64,000 nt of DNA from a bacterium. GTDB lineage: Bacteria > Bdellovibrionota_B > Oligoflexia > Silvanigrellales > Silvanigrellaceae. The position numbers and the translations under genes were made by a program. Below are positions 16,641-25,554 of the stretch, one piece after another. Position 1 is the stretch's first letter. The number at the start of each line of letters is the position of its first letter. The notes below the pieces were generated by a model. The model was not told the origin of the DNA, did no database searches, and saw only the letters and a list, made by a program, of their open reading frames with translations. The stretch lies in the NCBI GenBank assembly GCA_009918675.1, contig RGDM01000011.1:1-64000 (forward strand), in the 5' to 3' direction.

Positions 16641-18404
16641 ATGTCCGCTCAGATGATCGGGGAAAAACAGTGGGTCGGGGGCTCCGAGCGTTACCGTTGG
16701 TGCCTTAAGCCCAATGCTTTGTCTGATGCTGAGCAGTATTCTACCTTTGTCAGCGAACGTTTGGCGCAGCTCAGGGGTATTGATGATGCCCGCGAGCTCT
16801 CTGATAAAGACCTCCTCTCGTACCTGCCTGCTTGGTCCCAATTTAAAGATGTTCAGAAAAGCGTTGCAAGAATTTGCCAAGCGCTAAAAACAGACGAACG
16901 AATCACTATTTTTGGCGACTACGACGTCGATGGAACAACCTCATGTGCGTTGCTTAAGCTGGCATTTGCTGATTTGGGGCGCCAGGTCGAAATCTATATT
17001 CCGGATCGACTGACCGAGGGTTATGGTCTGAATCCCATTGGCCTTGAGAAGATTGCTGCTGCGGGTGGCGGTTTGGTGATTACCGTTGATAACGGAATCT
17101 CGGCCAATCACGCGTGTGAGCGAGCAAAAGAATTGGGTCTCGATGTCATCATCACCGATCACCACGAGCCGCCCGAGACACTTCCAGATGCGTTTGCGAT
17201 CTTAAATCCGAAGCAACCTGGCTGCTCTTTTCCATTTAAAATGCTTGCGGGTGTTGGCGTTGCGTTTTATTTGCTGATTGCTCTGCGAGCTGAGTTGCGC
17301 AACGTAGGATATCCTCAGGTTGATCGTCTCAATTTAAAAAAATATCTCGACCTAGTCGCAATTGGTACAATTGCCGATGTCGCACCACTCAACGGCGCCA
17401 ATCATATTCTTTGTCGGATAGGTTTGTCGGTGATGCACGACCACGTGTTGAATGGTCAACGTGCTGGAGTTTCGGCCTTGCTGCGTCTTGCGGGTTGGAA
17501 GCCAGAGAACGGGGTTGTGGATGCCACTGATGTTGGCTTCAAAATTGGCCCGCGCCTGAATGCTGCCGGACGCTTGGGTTCGGCGATGGCTTCCGCACAA
17601 CTGCTTATCACAGATCAAGCGAATGAAGCGCAGGAGCTCGCTGAGTTTTTGCACGGTGAAAACTCAGCACGTCAGGAGATTGAAAAGAAGGCGGTTGAGC
17701 AGGCGTTGAAATTGACTTCGCAGATGACTCACGAATTTTATTCAGTCGTGCTTTTTAATGAGGAATGGCACGCAGGTGTCGTTGGCTTGGTGGCATCGAG
17801 AGTTGCAGAAAAGCTTCATAAACCAAGCCTCATTTTGACTTTGGTTGATGGCAAAATCAAAGGCAGCGGGCGAAGTATTCCAGGTTTTGATCTCTTTGCC
17901 GCACTTTCTCCACTGAGAGAAAAATTTCTTTCTTTTGGTGGTCACGGATATGCCGTCGGCATGTCGCTCAAGCCTGAAGATTTGCCCTGGCTGCAAGAGA
18001 CGTTTGAAAAGGCAGTGCGCGATGCCATGGGAGCAAATCTTCCGTCACCTCTGCTAGAGATCGACGGAATCGTCCCTGTTGGTCTGTTGCAGGACAGGCT
18101 GTGCTCAATGCTAGATTCGCTTGAGCCTTTTGGAGCGGAAAATCCTCGGCCAAAGTGGTTGATAAGGCGGGTGCAGCTAGGGCATAGTAAACGCATTGGT
18201 CAAGCACCGGATTCAAAGCACGCACGGGTGTGGCTCTCGTCACAAGAGGCGACCCCCCTGACAGCTTTTGGCCTGGCTGTTGAAATTGAACAGCTTGTGG
18301 CGAAAAAAGAAGTTGTTGACCTGGTTGTTGAAGGGCGACTTTCACGCTGGGGCGGACGTTTGAGGTCGGAATTGCGCATCGTTGATTTGGCTGCAATGAC
18401 CTGA
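16641..18404 (+). CDS. recJ: Single-stranded-DNA-specific exonuclease RecJ
   Basis: The 587-residue DHH-family nuclease degrades single-stranded DNA 5' to 3' in recombination and mismatch repair. The metal-binding motifs are FGDYDVDG (91-98), TVDNGIS (149-155) and TDHHEPP (172-178, the DHH motif). IGTIADVAPL and GRLGSA follow. The DHHA1 domain has GSGRSIPGFDL and SFGGHGYAVGMSL, and the C-terminal OB fold has LEPFGAENPRPKW. Length is typical. Sitting directly behind secF is a common arrangement. The ATG at 16641 is followed by another at 16653, so the exact start is uncertain by four residues. Confidence 0.96.
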   Translation: MSAQMIGEKQWVGGSERYRWCLKPNALSDAEQYSTFVSERLAQLRGIDDARELSDKDLLSYLPAWSQFKDVQKSVARICQALKTDERITIFGDYDVDGTTSCALLKLAFADLGRQVEIYIPDRLTEGYGLNPIGLEKIAAAGGGLVITVDNGISANHACERAKELGLDVIITDHHEPPETLPDAFAILNPKQPGCSFPFKMLAGVGVAFYLLIALRAELRNVGYPQVDRLNLKKYLDLVAIGTIADVAPLNGANHILCRIGLSVMHDHVLNGQRAGVSALLRLAGWKPENGVVDATDVGFKIGPRLNAAGRLGSAMASAQLLITDQANEAQELAEFLHGENSARQEIEKKAVEQALKLTSQMTHEFYSVVLFNEEWHAGVVGLVASRVAEKLHKPSLILTLVDGKIKGSGRSIPGFDLFAALSPLREKFLSFGGHGYAVGMSLKPEDLPWLQETFEKAVRDAMGANLPSPLLEIDGIVPVGLLQDRLCSMLDSLEPFGAENPRPKWLIRRVQLGHSKRIGQAPDSKHARVWLSSQEATPLTAFGLAVEIEQLVAKKEVVDLVVEGRLSRWGGRLRSELRIVDLAAMT

Positions 18405-18428
18405 GATCTTGAACAGTGAGACATCTGG

Positions 18429-19568
18429 ATGAACCAATCAAATGGCCAAGAACCTTGGTACGCGCCGGCCGGCAAGAAGAAAGCTGTCGCTTTGCCAGCG
18501 CAGGTGACAGCTGCTGAACAAGCCCCGCGTTTTTTCTTAGTTTTATTTGCACTCTTTACTCATCTGGTCCGACTCCGGAACCTCATTTTCGCCGGAGTGA
18601 TAGTTGCAGCAAGCGCATTTGTAAGCACTCGTCTTACGCTGGGTGGGCATAGTGCAAGTACGTTCGCAGGTGGCTTGATCGTTGCCATTGGAATGCTTAT
18701 TGGACTTTTGGTTGTTTTGCGCGAGATTGGCAGTAGCCTTGCGCACGTGCTTCCTTTGCATCACGGAGATGCCCCATTGGGCGTTGCATTGCGTTGGTTG
18801 CGGGGACAGCTCAAGCTAGATGATGCCCGCAGAGGTCCGCCTGCTCCTGAGTTGGCGTTGAGCCAATTTGTTTCTCAGGTGCGTGCCTATGCGACTGAGA
18901 AATCTTTTCAAAACGTAAAGCCCTTGCAGGATCGCTCACCTGAGCCAGGATCTGCGCATTCGGAATCTGCAAATCTTCTCAAACGCCGCTGGAATGAAGT
19001 TGTAGATAGCCTCGATGAATTTGAAATTTATCTTGCCAATGATCCACAAGGCATGATTGGCAAACTTGTCAGTAAAAACCCGCCGAAATTGTTGGACGCT
19101 GCAGTGGTCTTCCGTGAAGTTGCTGATTCATTTGACACCACTTGGCGGCGTAAGGGAATCAACATCGAATCGGCAATTGTCACACCGCTCAAGGCAACAG
19201 CTCACGAGGGTTTGCTGCGGCGATTGTTGGTTGGGCCATGGCGCGCTTCAGCCTATTTTGCGCGTCGCGGCGCGAGTGTTGTGTTTTCGGCAAAAAGTGT
19301 GAACGGGCGGGTTGTGGCCCGCTGGGAAGTTGATGGTTTGTCTATTCCCGACGATTATCTCGCAGTGGCTACCGATTCCTCAGTTGCTGTGAATGACAGA
19401 ATTGAAAAAGGGCTCGCCGCACTTGCACCTGATCCTTCAAACAGCCCAAATACTTTGTATGCGCTCATCAGTTTAATTATCTGGATTGATCTGGCGCATG
19501 CGTGTGAAACAGAATTTGAATTCAAAAATACGAACAATGGTTTCGTAACTGAACTGCGGCTCAAATAA
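18429..19568 (+). CDS. Hypothetical inner-membrane protein (379 aa)
   Basis: The N-terminal 33 residues are polar. Two or three hydrophobic helices follow (about 34-46, 52-69 and 79-98), then about 280 residues of soluble domain. The soluble part contains LKRRWNEVVDSLDEFEIYLANDP, an Arg-rich WRRKGINIES and, near the end, a segment reading like alternating strands (VNGRVVARWEVDGLSI). I do not recognise the family. It lies 25 bases after recJ and 16 bases before a barrel-protein gene, inside the secD transcription unit, which suggests an envelope role. A sensor-like layout with a degenerate ATPase fold is possible but no catalytic motif is visible. Confidence 0.75.
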   Translation: MNQSNGQEPWYAPAGKKKAVALPAQVTAAEQAPRFFLVLFALFTHLVRLRNLIFAGVIVAASAFVSTRLTLGGHSASTFAGGLIVAIGMLIGLLVVLREIGSSLAHVLPLHHGDAPLGVALRWLRGQLKLDDARRGPPAPELALSQFVSQVRAYATEKSFQNVKPLQDRSPEPGSAHSESANLLKRRWNEVVDSLDEFEIYLANDPQGMIGKLVSKNPPKLLDAAVVFREVADSFDTTWRRKGINIESAIVTPLKATAHEGLLRRLLVGPWRASAYFARRGASVVFSAKSVNGRVVARWEVDGLSIPDDYLAVATDSSVAVNDRIEKGLAALAPDPSNSPNTLYALISLIIWIDLAHACETEFEFKNTNNGFVTELRLK

Positions 19569-19583
19569 CACGGAGGTTGACTC

Positions 19584-20228
19584 ATGCGTTCAATGGAAAT
19601 GAACACTGCGTTGCGTTTGGCTTTTGCTGGTGTGGCTAGTTGTGTTTCGCTGCTGAGTGTGGGCAACGCTTTTGCAGATATTCGGATTTTTGCCGCAGGT
19701 GGTTTGACTAATCAAACTCCGGAAAGTGGTTCAACCGCCTCAACGAAGTCGCTCACGGGCGCAGAAGGTAAATTGGCCGCACACATTGATGTTTTAAGTC
19801 CTGTGCCGCTGTTGAGTGTTTATGTTGGCCCTGAACTCCACTTTGGTACCGCGCTGCGCGAATACGATGTTGAAATCGTCAAGTGGAAAGAAACAGTCAA
19901 AACAAATTCAGCTGGCTTGGAAGCTGGTCTGCATGTGGGTGCAATTCCACTCGTGACCTTGCAAGCCGGAGTGAATTACGGTTTTCCAACAGGTGGAAGC
20001 AAAGATATTGAAAAACCGAGCCTGACAAGCGGCACAACAACGGAGTCTGGAAAGGCATCCTCGGGTTCTGAAATGGGCGCAACGGTGCGCGCTTTGATCA
20101 CACCCTTTCCTTTGACCCGCCTCGGTGTTGAATACAGTGTTGGTAGCGGAAAAGTGACTTATGAAACCCACGGCGAAATGAAATATAGCTATTGGGCGGC
20201 ACGTGCTGTGTTCGGCTTGGCTATTTAA
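19584..20228 (+). CDS. Exported small outer-membrane barrel protein (214 aa)
   Basis: A signal peptide ends near GNAFA (about residue 31). The mature 180 residues alternate hydrophobic and polar positions with many Gly, Ser and Thr. They end in a probable membrane strand (YWAARAVFGLAI), though the last residue is Ile rather than the usual Phe. The pattern fits an 8-stranded barrel of the OmpW/OmpX size class. CGGAGG lies 7 bases before the ATG. It closes the secD operon, directly before a strong terminator. No specific family can be named. Confidence 0.75.
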   Translation: MRSMEMNTALRLAFAGVASCVSLLSVGNAFADIRIFAAGGLTNQTPESGSTASTKSLTGAEGKLAAHIDVLSPVPLLSVYVGPELHFGTALREYDVEIVKWKETVKTNSAGLEAGLHVGAIPLVTLQAGVNYGFPTGGSKDIEKPSLTSGTTTESGKASSGSEMGATVRALITPFPLTRLGVEYSVGSGKVTYETHGEMKYSYWAARAVFGLAI

Positions 20229-20244
20229 TAATTCAGTTGAGTTT

Positions 20245-20291
20245 GAAAAAAGCCCCGCACTTGGAATCTTTCCGGTGCGGGGCTTTTTTTG
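20245..20291. terminator. Bidirectional Rho-independent terminator
   Basis: A perfect 10-bp stem, AGCCCCGCAC (20251-20260) with GTGCGGGGCT (20275-20284), is flanked by an A-run on the left and a T-run on the right. It can stop the secD operon on the plus strand and rny on the minus strand. Confidence 0.93.
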
Positions 20292-20342
20292 TTTACATCA
20301 ACAGGCCGCGTGGTTCGTTGACCTTAAAAGTGCGGGCCTTAA

Positions 20343-21929
20343 TTAAGCGACTTCAGAAATCTCGATTCTCCGAACGACCGTGACTTTAATTTGTCCGGGA
20401 AATTGAACGTCTGTTTCGAGCTTGCGGCAGATGTTTTGTGCGAGTGGATCAATGTCCTTTTCTTTGATGCGACGGTTATCAACAAACACATGGACCTCGC
20501 GTCCTGCATGCATAATCGCCGAACCTGTGACTCCTTGAGCTTGGAAGCTTTTGATGACTTCCGCAATGCCTTCAATGCGCTTTTGGAATCCCTCTTCCAT
20601 GTCGACACGAGCGCCAGGGCGCGCACCGGACATCGCATCGGCAGCTTTGAGAATATATGCATGCGGTGTTTCAACGACCTTGTCGTCGTGGTGTGAGAGC
20701 ACGGTATCAACAACGTTCTCTGCTTCACCAAATCGAGTTGCGTAATCGCCGCTGATAACAGCGTGGCTGCCTTCGATTTTGTAATCAAGAACCTTGCCAA
20801 TGTCGTGGAGAATTCCTGCCCGTTTCGCAAGCTTGGGATCGACGCCAACTTCATCGGCGAGCATGCCAGCCAGGCGGGCGACTTCCAACGAGTGATAATA
20901 TTGGTTTTGTCGGTGGCTGGTGCGGTAATTTAGAGAGCCAATGAGCTTAAGAATTTCTGGATGCATGTTCTCGAGTCCCAAGACTTTGAGTGCGTCTTGT
21001 CCCATGCGCAGGACCTGGCGGTCGAGATTCTGCCGATGTTTTTGCAAAATTTGCTTCACGCGCTCGGGATTGAATTGGTTCCGACCAAACACTTCCTCAA
21101 GAGTCAGGCGAATCACTTCTTTGTCGACTCCTCCCCCTCCAGAAATTTTGATGGTGGGCGGCTCGCTGGATTGAGAATCTATGACCGCATCAAGCGCTGT
21201 GTCGGTGCCTTCGAGAAGTAAATGCACAAGTGGTGATTCTTCAGCGAAATGGCGCTCAACGACATCTTTCGACGGCGCCTCAACGTTGAAATTCGTTTTT
21301 GGCCAAATAAAACGTGGACTGTAGCGATTGTAGATATTTAGAAGCACATCGCGCGCGCCGCGTTGAGCTTCAGCCTTCAAGCGCTCTTGATTCTCGAGCA
21401 TCCATTTAGAAATGCCGAGTTTCTCAGCATTGACCACTTCATCTCGAGTCAAATCTTCAAGGTCTTTGCGATTCACCGAGGTTTTGACGATGAGGCTCTC
21501 AATGAGAGATTTGTCGAGCTCGGCTTTTTGTTGGTCGATTTGATCAAGTTCAGGTGGTTTCAGATGACTTTGTTGCAAGCGCGCTGAGAGCTGCGACTCC
21601 TGGTTTTGAACTTCATTCCATTTGCGATCAATTTTGCTTTGTCGCTGATTCAATTCTCGCTCGAAGTCCTCATTAAAGCTTCTTACAATCGAGCGCTCTT
21701 CCTCGAGGCGCTGCGCATCGGCCTCGAGGTCTTCACGAGCAGTTTTGAGAGCTTCGTCGAGAATCGCGTCGCGCCGCTGTTTTGCGTTGCGGATGATTTG
21801 TTCTGCAGATTCTCCGAGGCCCTCGACAGCGCTTTGTGTTCTCAACACCAGGTGACGTGCGAGCCAAGCACCCAGTACGGCGCTCAGCAGCACGACGGCT
21901 GTTGTCAGGATGAGCGTGGAGGTTTCCAT
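20343..21929 (-). CDS. rny: Ribonuclease Y
   Basis: The 528-residue membrane-anchored endoribonuclease initiates mRNA decay. An N-terminal transmembrane helix (about 4-22) is followed by a long charged coiled coil (about 30-185) rich in Glu, Gln and Arg. A KH RNA-binding domain (TIKISGGGGVDKEVIRLTLEEVF) precedes the HD hydrolase domain with RAGILHDIGKVLD and LSHHDD. A C-terminal domain completes the family layout. Length matches B. subtilis RNase Y (520). The start at 21929 places the helix at the very N-terminus and has GAAAGG 6 bases upstream; an upstream ATG at 21983 would add an unsupported hydrophilic leader. RNase Y outside Firmicutes is a useful lineage hint. Confidence 0.94.
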   Translation of the reverse strand: METSTLILTTAVVLLSAVLGAWLARHLVLRTQSAVEGLGESAEQIIRNAKQRRDAILDEALKTAREDLEADAQRLEEERSIVRSFNEDFERELNQRQSKIDRKWNEVQNQESQLSARLQQSHLKPPELDQIDQQKAELDKSLIESLIVKTSVNRKDLEDLTRDEVVNAEKLGISKWMLENQERLKAEAQRGARDVLLNIYNRYSPRFIWPKTNFNVEAPSKDVVERHFAEESPLVHLLLEGTDTALDAVIDSQSSEPPTIKISGGGGVDKEVIRLTLEEVFGRNQFNPERVKQILQKHRQNLDRQVLRMGQDALKVLGLENMHPEILKLIGSLNYRTSHRQNQYYHSLEVARLAGMLADEVGVDPKLAKRAGILHDIGKVLDYKIEGSHAVISGDYATRFGEAENVVDTVLSHHDDKVVETPHAYILKAADAMSGARPGARVDMEEGFQKRIEGIAEVIKSFQAQGVTGSAIMHAGREVHVFVDNRRIKEKDIDPLAQNICRKLETDVQFPGQIKVTVVRRIEISEVA

Positions 21930-22053
21930 TTTTTGCCTTTCATAGGGTCTGGACCAAACGTCCAGCTCGACCCTATCATACAAAGCCGCAGCAAATGAAG
22001 GCGGCGTTTAAGCTAATCATAAGAGAAACCTTACCGATCCGGGAGTGAGAATC

Positions 22054-22944
22054 GTGCAGAAAGTGACCTTGCCTAGTCTTGAGGATGTCGGAAATATCGC
22101 ACGGGCCGCGGGAAAATTGACCACGACCTATTTTCGTCGAGAGATTCAGGTGGACGAAAAGGAAGGGGATCTGGGCTTGGTGACGGAGGCGGATATCGCT
22201 TCTGAAAACTTCATAAAATCGGAAATCTTAAAGAATTTTCAGGGACATGTGATTTTGGGTGAGGAATCTGGTTGGAGTCAGAGCCTTCAGATTGGAGCAG
22301 CCTCAGGTCACCCGCTGACCTCTGATTTGCCTTCTCATGCCGATGGAACGGTGTTGTGGATCATCGATCCCATCGACGGCACCACGAACTTTTCGAAAGG
22401 CAACATTTATCATTGCATCTCGATTGCATGCGGGGTCGTGATCAATGGGCAATTTTCATGCAAAAGCGCCGCTATTTATCAGCCTGGAACCGAGGATTTA
22501 TTTACCGCCGCCGAGGAACAAGGAGCCTGGATGAATGGGCGGCCCATGCGGGTTGGCGCGGGCAGCGAGCGGCGGCGCTGGAGCATTACAACCGGTTTTA
22601 GCTCCAACAAGGGGGAATCCCTGCACGGAGTGATTCGTTGCATTGAAATAATGCAGAATCGTGTTCTTGGAGTTCGCATCAATGGTGCGGCCGCACTTGA
22701 TTTGGCGTTAACAGCGTCCGGTATTTTCAATGGTTTTTTTGAATCCAGACTCTCGCCTTGGGATATGGCTGCGGGAGAGTTGCTTGTGAAAGAGGCAGGC
22801 GGACTTGTGGTTAACTATGAGGGCCAGCGGTTCGATGTTCTAAAAGACAAGAACATAGTCGCTGGCCCAGAGCATGTTGTCGAAGATATGCTTGAGATGA
22901 TCTCAAGCGTAAAGGCTGAGCTTAGAAGTAGCGTTTGGCCATAG
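22054..22944 (+). CDS. Inositol monophosphatase family protein
   Basis: The 296-residue Mg-dependent phosphatase shows the family motifs [16 protein letters not shown] and [15 protein letters not shown], which hold the metals and phosphate. Members hydrolyse inositol-1-phosphate, fructose-1,6-bisphosphate, histidinol phosphate or 3'-phosphoadenosine phosphate, and the substrate cannot be told here. An insertion of about 20 residues before the metal motif ([18 protein letters not shown]) is unusual. GGGAG sits 8 bases before the GTG at 22054; the in-frame GTG at 22045 directly abuts it and is too close. Its end overlaps the fba stop by 23 bases in convergent orientation. Confidence 0.88.
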   Translation: MQKVTLPSLEDVGNIARAAGKLTTTYFRREIQVDEKEGDLGLVTEADIASENFIKSEILKNFQGHVILGEESGWSQSLQIGAASGHPLTSDLPSHADGTVLWIIDPIDGTTNFSKGNIYHCISIACGVVINGQFSCKSAAIYQPGTEDLFTAAEEQGAWMNGRPMRVGAGSERRRWSITTGFSSNKGESLHGVIRCIEIMQNRVLGVRINGAAALDLALTASGIFNGFFESRLSPWDMAAGELLVKEAGGLVVNYEGQRFDVLKDKNIVAGPEHVVEDMLEMISSVKAELRSSVWP

Positions 22945-23959
22945 CATCAAGCCCAAGTGGCTTGATCTTGCTCGCCTGACCCGCCTGACCAAATTGGACC
23001 ATCCGTTCAGCAACTACTTTCTGCATCGCAGCGCGGGCAGGGGCCATGTACTTGCGGAGATCAAATTCAGCAGGATTTTCTTGGAAAATCTTGCGAATAG
23101 CGGTGGTCATTGCAAGGCGATTGTCGGTGTCGACGTTGATTTTTCGGACGCCGTTGCGGATGCCTTCCTGAATTTCTGAAACCGGAACGCCCCATGTGGC
23201 CTTCATTTCGCCGCCGTATTTGCGGAATTCTTCTTGCAGGTCTTGTGGCACTGAGCTCGAGCCATGCATGACAAGGTGCGTATTCGGGCATTTTTTGTGG
23301 ATTGCTTTGATACGCTCCACATTCAAAATATTCCCGTCTGGTTTGCGGGTAAATTTGTAGGCGCCATGGCTTGTGCCAATCGCAATCGCCAATGCGTCGA
23401 CCTTAGTGTCCTGAACAAACCGAGCCGCCTCGTCTGGGTCGGTCAATAATTGGTCATGCGACAATTTGCCCTCAAAACCATGGCCATCTTCCTTTTCTCC
23501 TTCGCCGGTTTCGAGTGAGCCCAAGCAGCCCAATTCTCCCTCAACGCTGACACCCATCGCATGTGCACACTTCACCACTTCGCGGGTGATTTGCGCGTTG
23601 TATTCGTATGTGGCGGGCGATTTTCCGTCTTCCATTAATGAGCCATCCATCATCACACTTGTGAAGCCATTGCGGATTGCAGACAAACAGGTGGTGAGTG
23701 AGTTGCCGTGGTCTTGGTGAACACAGACAGGGATATCTGGATAGAGTTCAACAGCCGCAAACATAAGATGACGCAAAAATACGTCGTTCGTGTAAGAGCG
23801 GGCGCCGCGACTGGCTTGGATAATCACTGGGCTGTTGGTTTCCTTTGCAGCTTCCATGATGGCCTGGATTTGTTCCAGGTTGTTAACGTTGAATGCAGCC
23901 ACGCCGTAGGTGTTTTCGGCGGCGTGATCGAGAAGCTGGCGCAGGGAAATAAGAGCCAT
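22922..23959 (-). CDS. fba: Class II fructose-bisphosphate aldolase
   Basis: The 345-residue zinc aldolase cleaves fructose-1,6-bisphosphate in glycolysis and makes it in gluconeogenesis. The zinc-ligand motifs [15 protein letters not shown] and VMHGSSSVP are present, as are [12 protein letters not shown] and [13 protein letters not shown] for the phosphate site. Length and sequence style match the Calvin-cycle-like subgroup (about 345-355 residues) rather than the E. coli FbaA type. AAGGAG lies 7 bases before the ATG. It diverges from the Nudix gene. No other glycolytic genes are near. Confidence 0.95.
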   Translation of the reverse strand: MALISLRQLLDHAAENTYGVAAFNVNNLEQIQAIMEAAKETNSPVIIQASRGARSYTNDVFLRHLMFAAVELYPDIPVCVHQDHGNSLTTCLSAIRNGFTSVMMDGSLMEDGKSPATYEYNAQITREVVKCAHAMGVSVEGELGCLGSLETGEGEKEDGHGFEGKLSHDQLLTDPDEAARFVQDTKVDALAIAIGTSHGAYKFTRKPDGNILNVERIKAIHKKCPNTHLVMHGSSSVPQDLQEEFRKYGGEMKATWGVPVSEIQEGIRNGVRKINVDTDNRLAMTTAIRKIFQENPAEFDLRKYMAPARAAMQKVVAERMVQFGQAGQASKIKPLGLDAMAKRYF

Positions 23960-24065
23960 GGACGTCTCCTTTGTGAGGGCTTGCCAAAAATCATTGGGGC
24001 TTCATAGCATTGTCCGCGCCCTGCTGGCAAAACAGGAGTTCAAGAGACCTGGAAGGATGTTGGCT

Positions 24066-24656
24066 ATGAATCGAGACTCACACTCAGACTCAGAATTACG
24101 CAAATTCAAACTCACTGAACCTAAAGAGGCTTATGCTTGCCCGATTTTTAAAGTTGAGGCCCGCGAAGCAACCAGTCACGACGGACAGCACCAGCGATCG
24201 ATGTACACAATTCGCTGTTCTCAATGGGTAAATATTGTTCCGGTGACTGCCGATGGCCACATTGTAATGGTTGAGCAGCACCGCTTTGGAACTAATACAA
24301 TTACTCTAGAGACCCCGGGCGGCGCTGTTGACCCGGGCGAACACGATTTAACAATGGCCGCGCTGCGAGAGCTCGAAGAAGAAACTGGCCTTACGAGTCA
24401 GCGGGTTTTGTCGCTGCCTGGGTTTGCTCCAAACCCAGCCATTCAAGGCAATCGAATCACCTATTTTATCGCCTTTGATTGCCAGCCACTCAGTGTTCCA
24501 CGCAATCATCATGATCCCTTCGAAGAGATCCGCATTCGCACTGTTCCAATCGAGGAAGCGTTAATGATGGCCCGCTCGGGGCAAATTCAACACGCTCTTG
24601 CAGCTTTGGCATTGCTTGTTGCTGAGCCTTATCTTCGCGCACGTATGAAGGCTTAG
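24066..24656 (+). CDS. Nudix hydrolase, ADP-ribose pyrophosphatase-like
   Basis: The 196-residue protein contains ETPGGAVDPGE followed by RELEEETG, the Nudix box. One extra residue lies between the first Glu and the Arg compared with the strict consensus (8 instead of 7). VMVEQHRFGTNTITLETPGG before the box is typical of ADP-ribose or sugar-nucleotide hydrolases. The enzyme likely cleaves a nucleoside diphosphate linked to another group. GGAAGG about 9 bases upstream supports the ATG at 24066; the ATG at 24057 touches that motif and is too close. It diverges from fba and converges with the HAD gene. Confidence 0.85.
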   Translation: MNRDSHSDSELRKFKLTEPKEAYACPIFKVEAREATSHDGQHQRSMYTIRCSQWVNIVPVTADGHIVMVEQHRFGTNTITLETPGGAVDPGEHDLTMAALRELEEETGLTSQRVLSLPGFAPNPAIQGNRITYFIAFDCQPLSVPRNHHDPFEEIRIRTVPIEEALMMARSGQIQHALAALALLVAEPYLRARMKA

Positions 24657-24699
24657 CGTTGAGCTGAGTTCTTTTACTGGGCTTGGATTTTTGGCCGGA

Positions 24700-25485
24700 T
24701 TAGAGTCGGTCTGATCCCGAAAAAGTCGCTTCCAAAGAGTCGGCAATATTGCCAATCGACAGCCGAGCACCCACAAGGAGAGTGTCGATACCGAGTTGGT
24801 GGGCAGGAAGATCATAAAAAGGGTCGTTGCCAATCATCACCGTCGATTCAGGTGCGCCGCCAATTTTGCGCAGAGTCTCTTCAAAGAATGCGGTGTGTGG
24901 TTTTGTTGACTTCATGACGTCCCAAGACGTGACCAGATCAAAGTCATGCAAGTAGAGATCTGAGGCTTTGAGACGAAGTTCAATCTCTCGTCTCCCAAAG
25001 ATCGCGTTTGTGGCAAGCGTGACGTGCCTGCCTGTTGCATGGAGAAGATCGAGTAATCTGCGCGCGTGTGACTCTGAATGAAGAAACAGACAGATGAATG
25101 GATAATCGGAATCAAAAAAGCGACCAGCAAAACGTTCAAGCTTCTGTCTAGTCACATTGAGCTCACGCGCCAGTGTTTCAAAAAAAGCGTCTTCATTGTT
25201 TTCGTATTGATGTTGCGACAAAACAATACGAATTGTTTTGTTTACGGCGCGATAAAGCTCGCCATACGAGCCCAAAGCGCTTAAGCGCAGGAGAGCGAAT
25301 ACAGCAAACAAGTTGTGGAACAATGCTCCGGGCTGACCAATAAGCGTGCCATCCATATCAATCAGGACGTGAGTCTTTCCCGTCCACCATTCTGGTGCCA
25401 GGCTCACTCGGCTCCGAATTTTCTTCAGCTGTGCTACGCTTTCGCGAGCAGCGTCTCGTTTAGAAGGTCCTCTGCGCAATGCCAT
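24700..25485 (-). CDS. HAD-superfamily hydrolase
   Basis: The 261-residue phosphatase-like enzyme has all four HAD motifs: DMDGT (Asp43 the predicted nucleophile), TLATNA, TKPHTAFF and MIGNDPFYDL. A helical cap domain of about 100 residues lies between motifs I and II, as in the C1 cap subclass. The substrate is unknown. A basic N-terminal extension of about 35 residues (RRGPSKRDAARES) precedes the first strand and is longer than usual. The GAGAGGA ribosome site sits inside one of two tandem hairpins at 25491-25524, suggesting control of translation. Confidence 0.86.
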   Translation of the reverse strand: MALRRGPSKRDAARESVAQLKKIRSRVSLAPEWWTGKTHVLIDMDGTLIGQPGALFHNLFAVFALLRLSALGSYGELYRAVNKTIRIVLSQHQYENNEDAFFETLARELNVTRQKLERFAGRFFDSDYPFICLFLHSESHARRLLDLLHATGRHVTLATNAIFGRREIELRLKASDLYLHDFDLVTSWDVMKSTKPHTAFFEETLRKIGGAPESTVMIGNDPFYDLPAHQLGIDTLLVGARLSIGNIADSLEATFSGSDRL

Positions 25486-25490
25486 GGCGA

Positions 25491-25524
25491 CGTCCTCTCT
25501 TAGGACGCTATCCTCTCATAGGAT
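25491..25524 (-). promoter_or_regulatory. Tandem small hairpins covering the HAD ribosome site
   Basis: Two adjacent perfect hairpins occur: a 6-bp stem CGTCCT/AGGACG (25491-25507) and a 5-bp stem ATCCT/AGGAT (25510-25524), each with a 5-base loop. Read on the minus strand both contain CCTA-(A/T)-GAGAGGA, so the motif is repeated, and the copy nearest the gene holds the Shine-Dalgarno. This fits a site where an RNA-binding protein or folding hides the ribosome site. Confidence 0.5.
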
Positions 25525-25554
25525 CCGCAGAACCACCAATGGCAAAGCTGTGAA

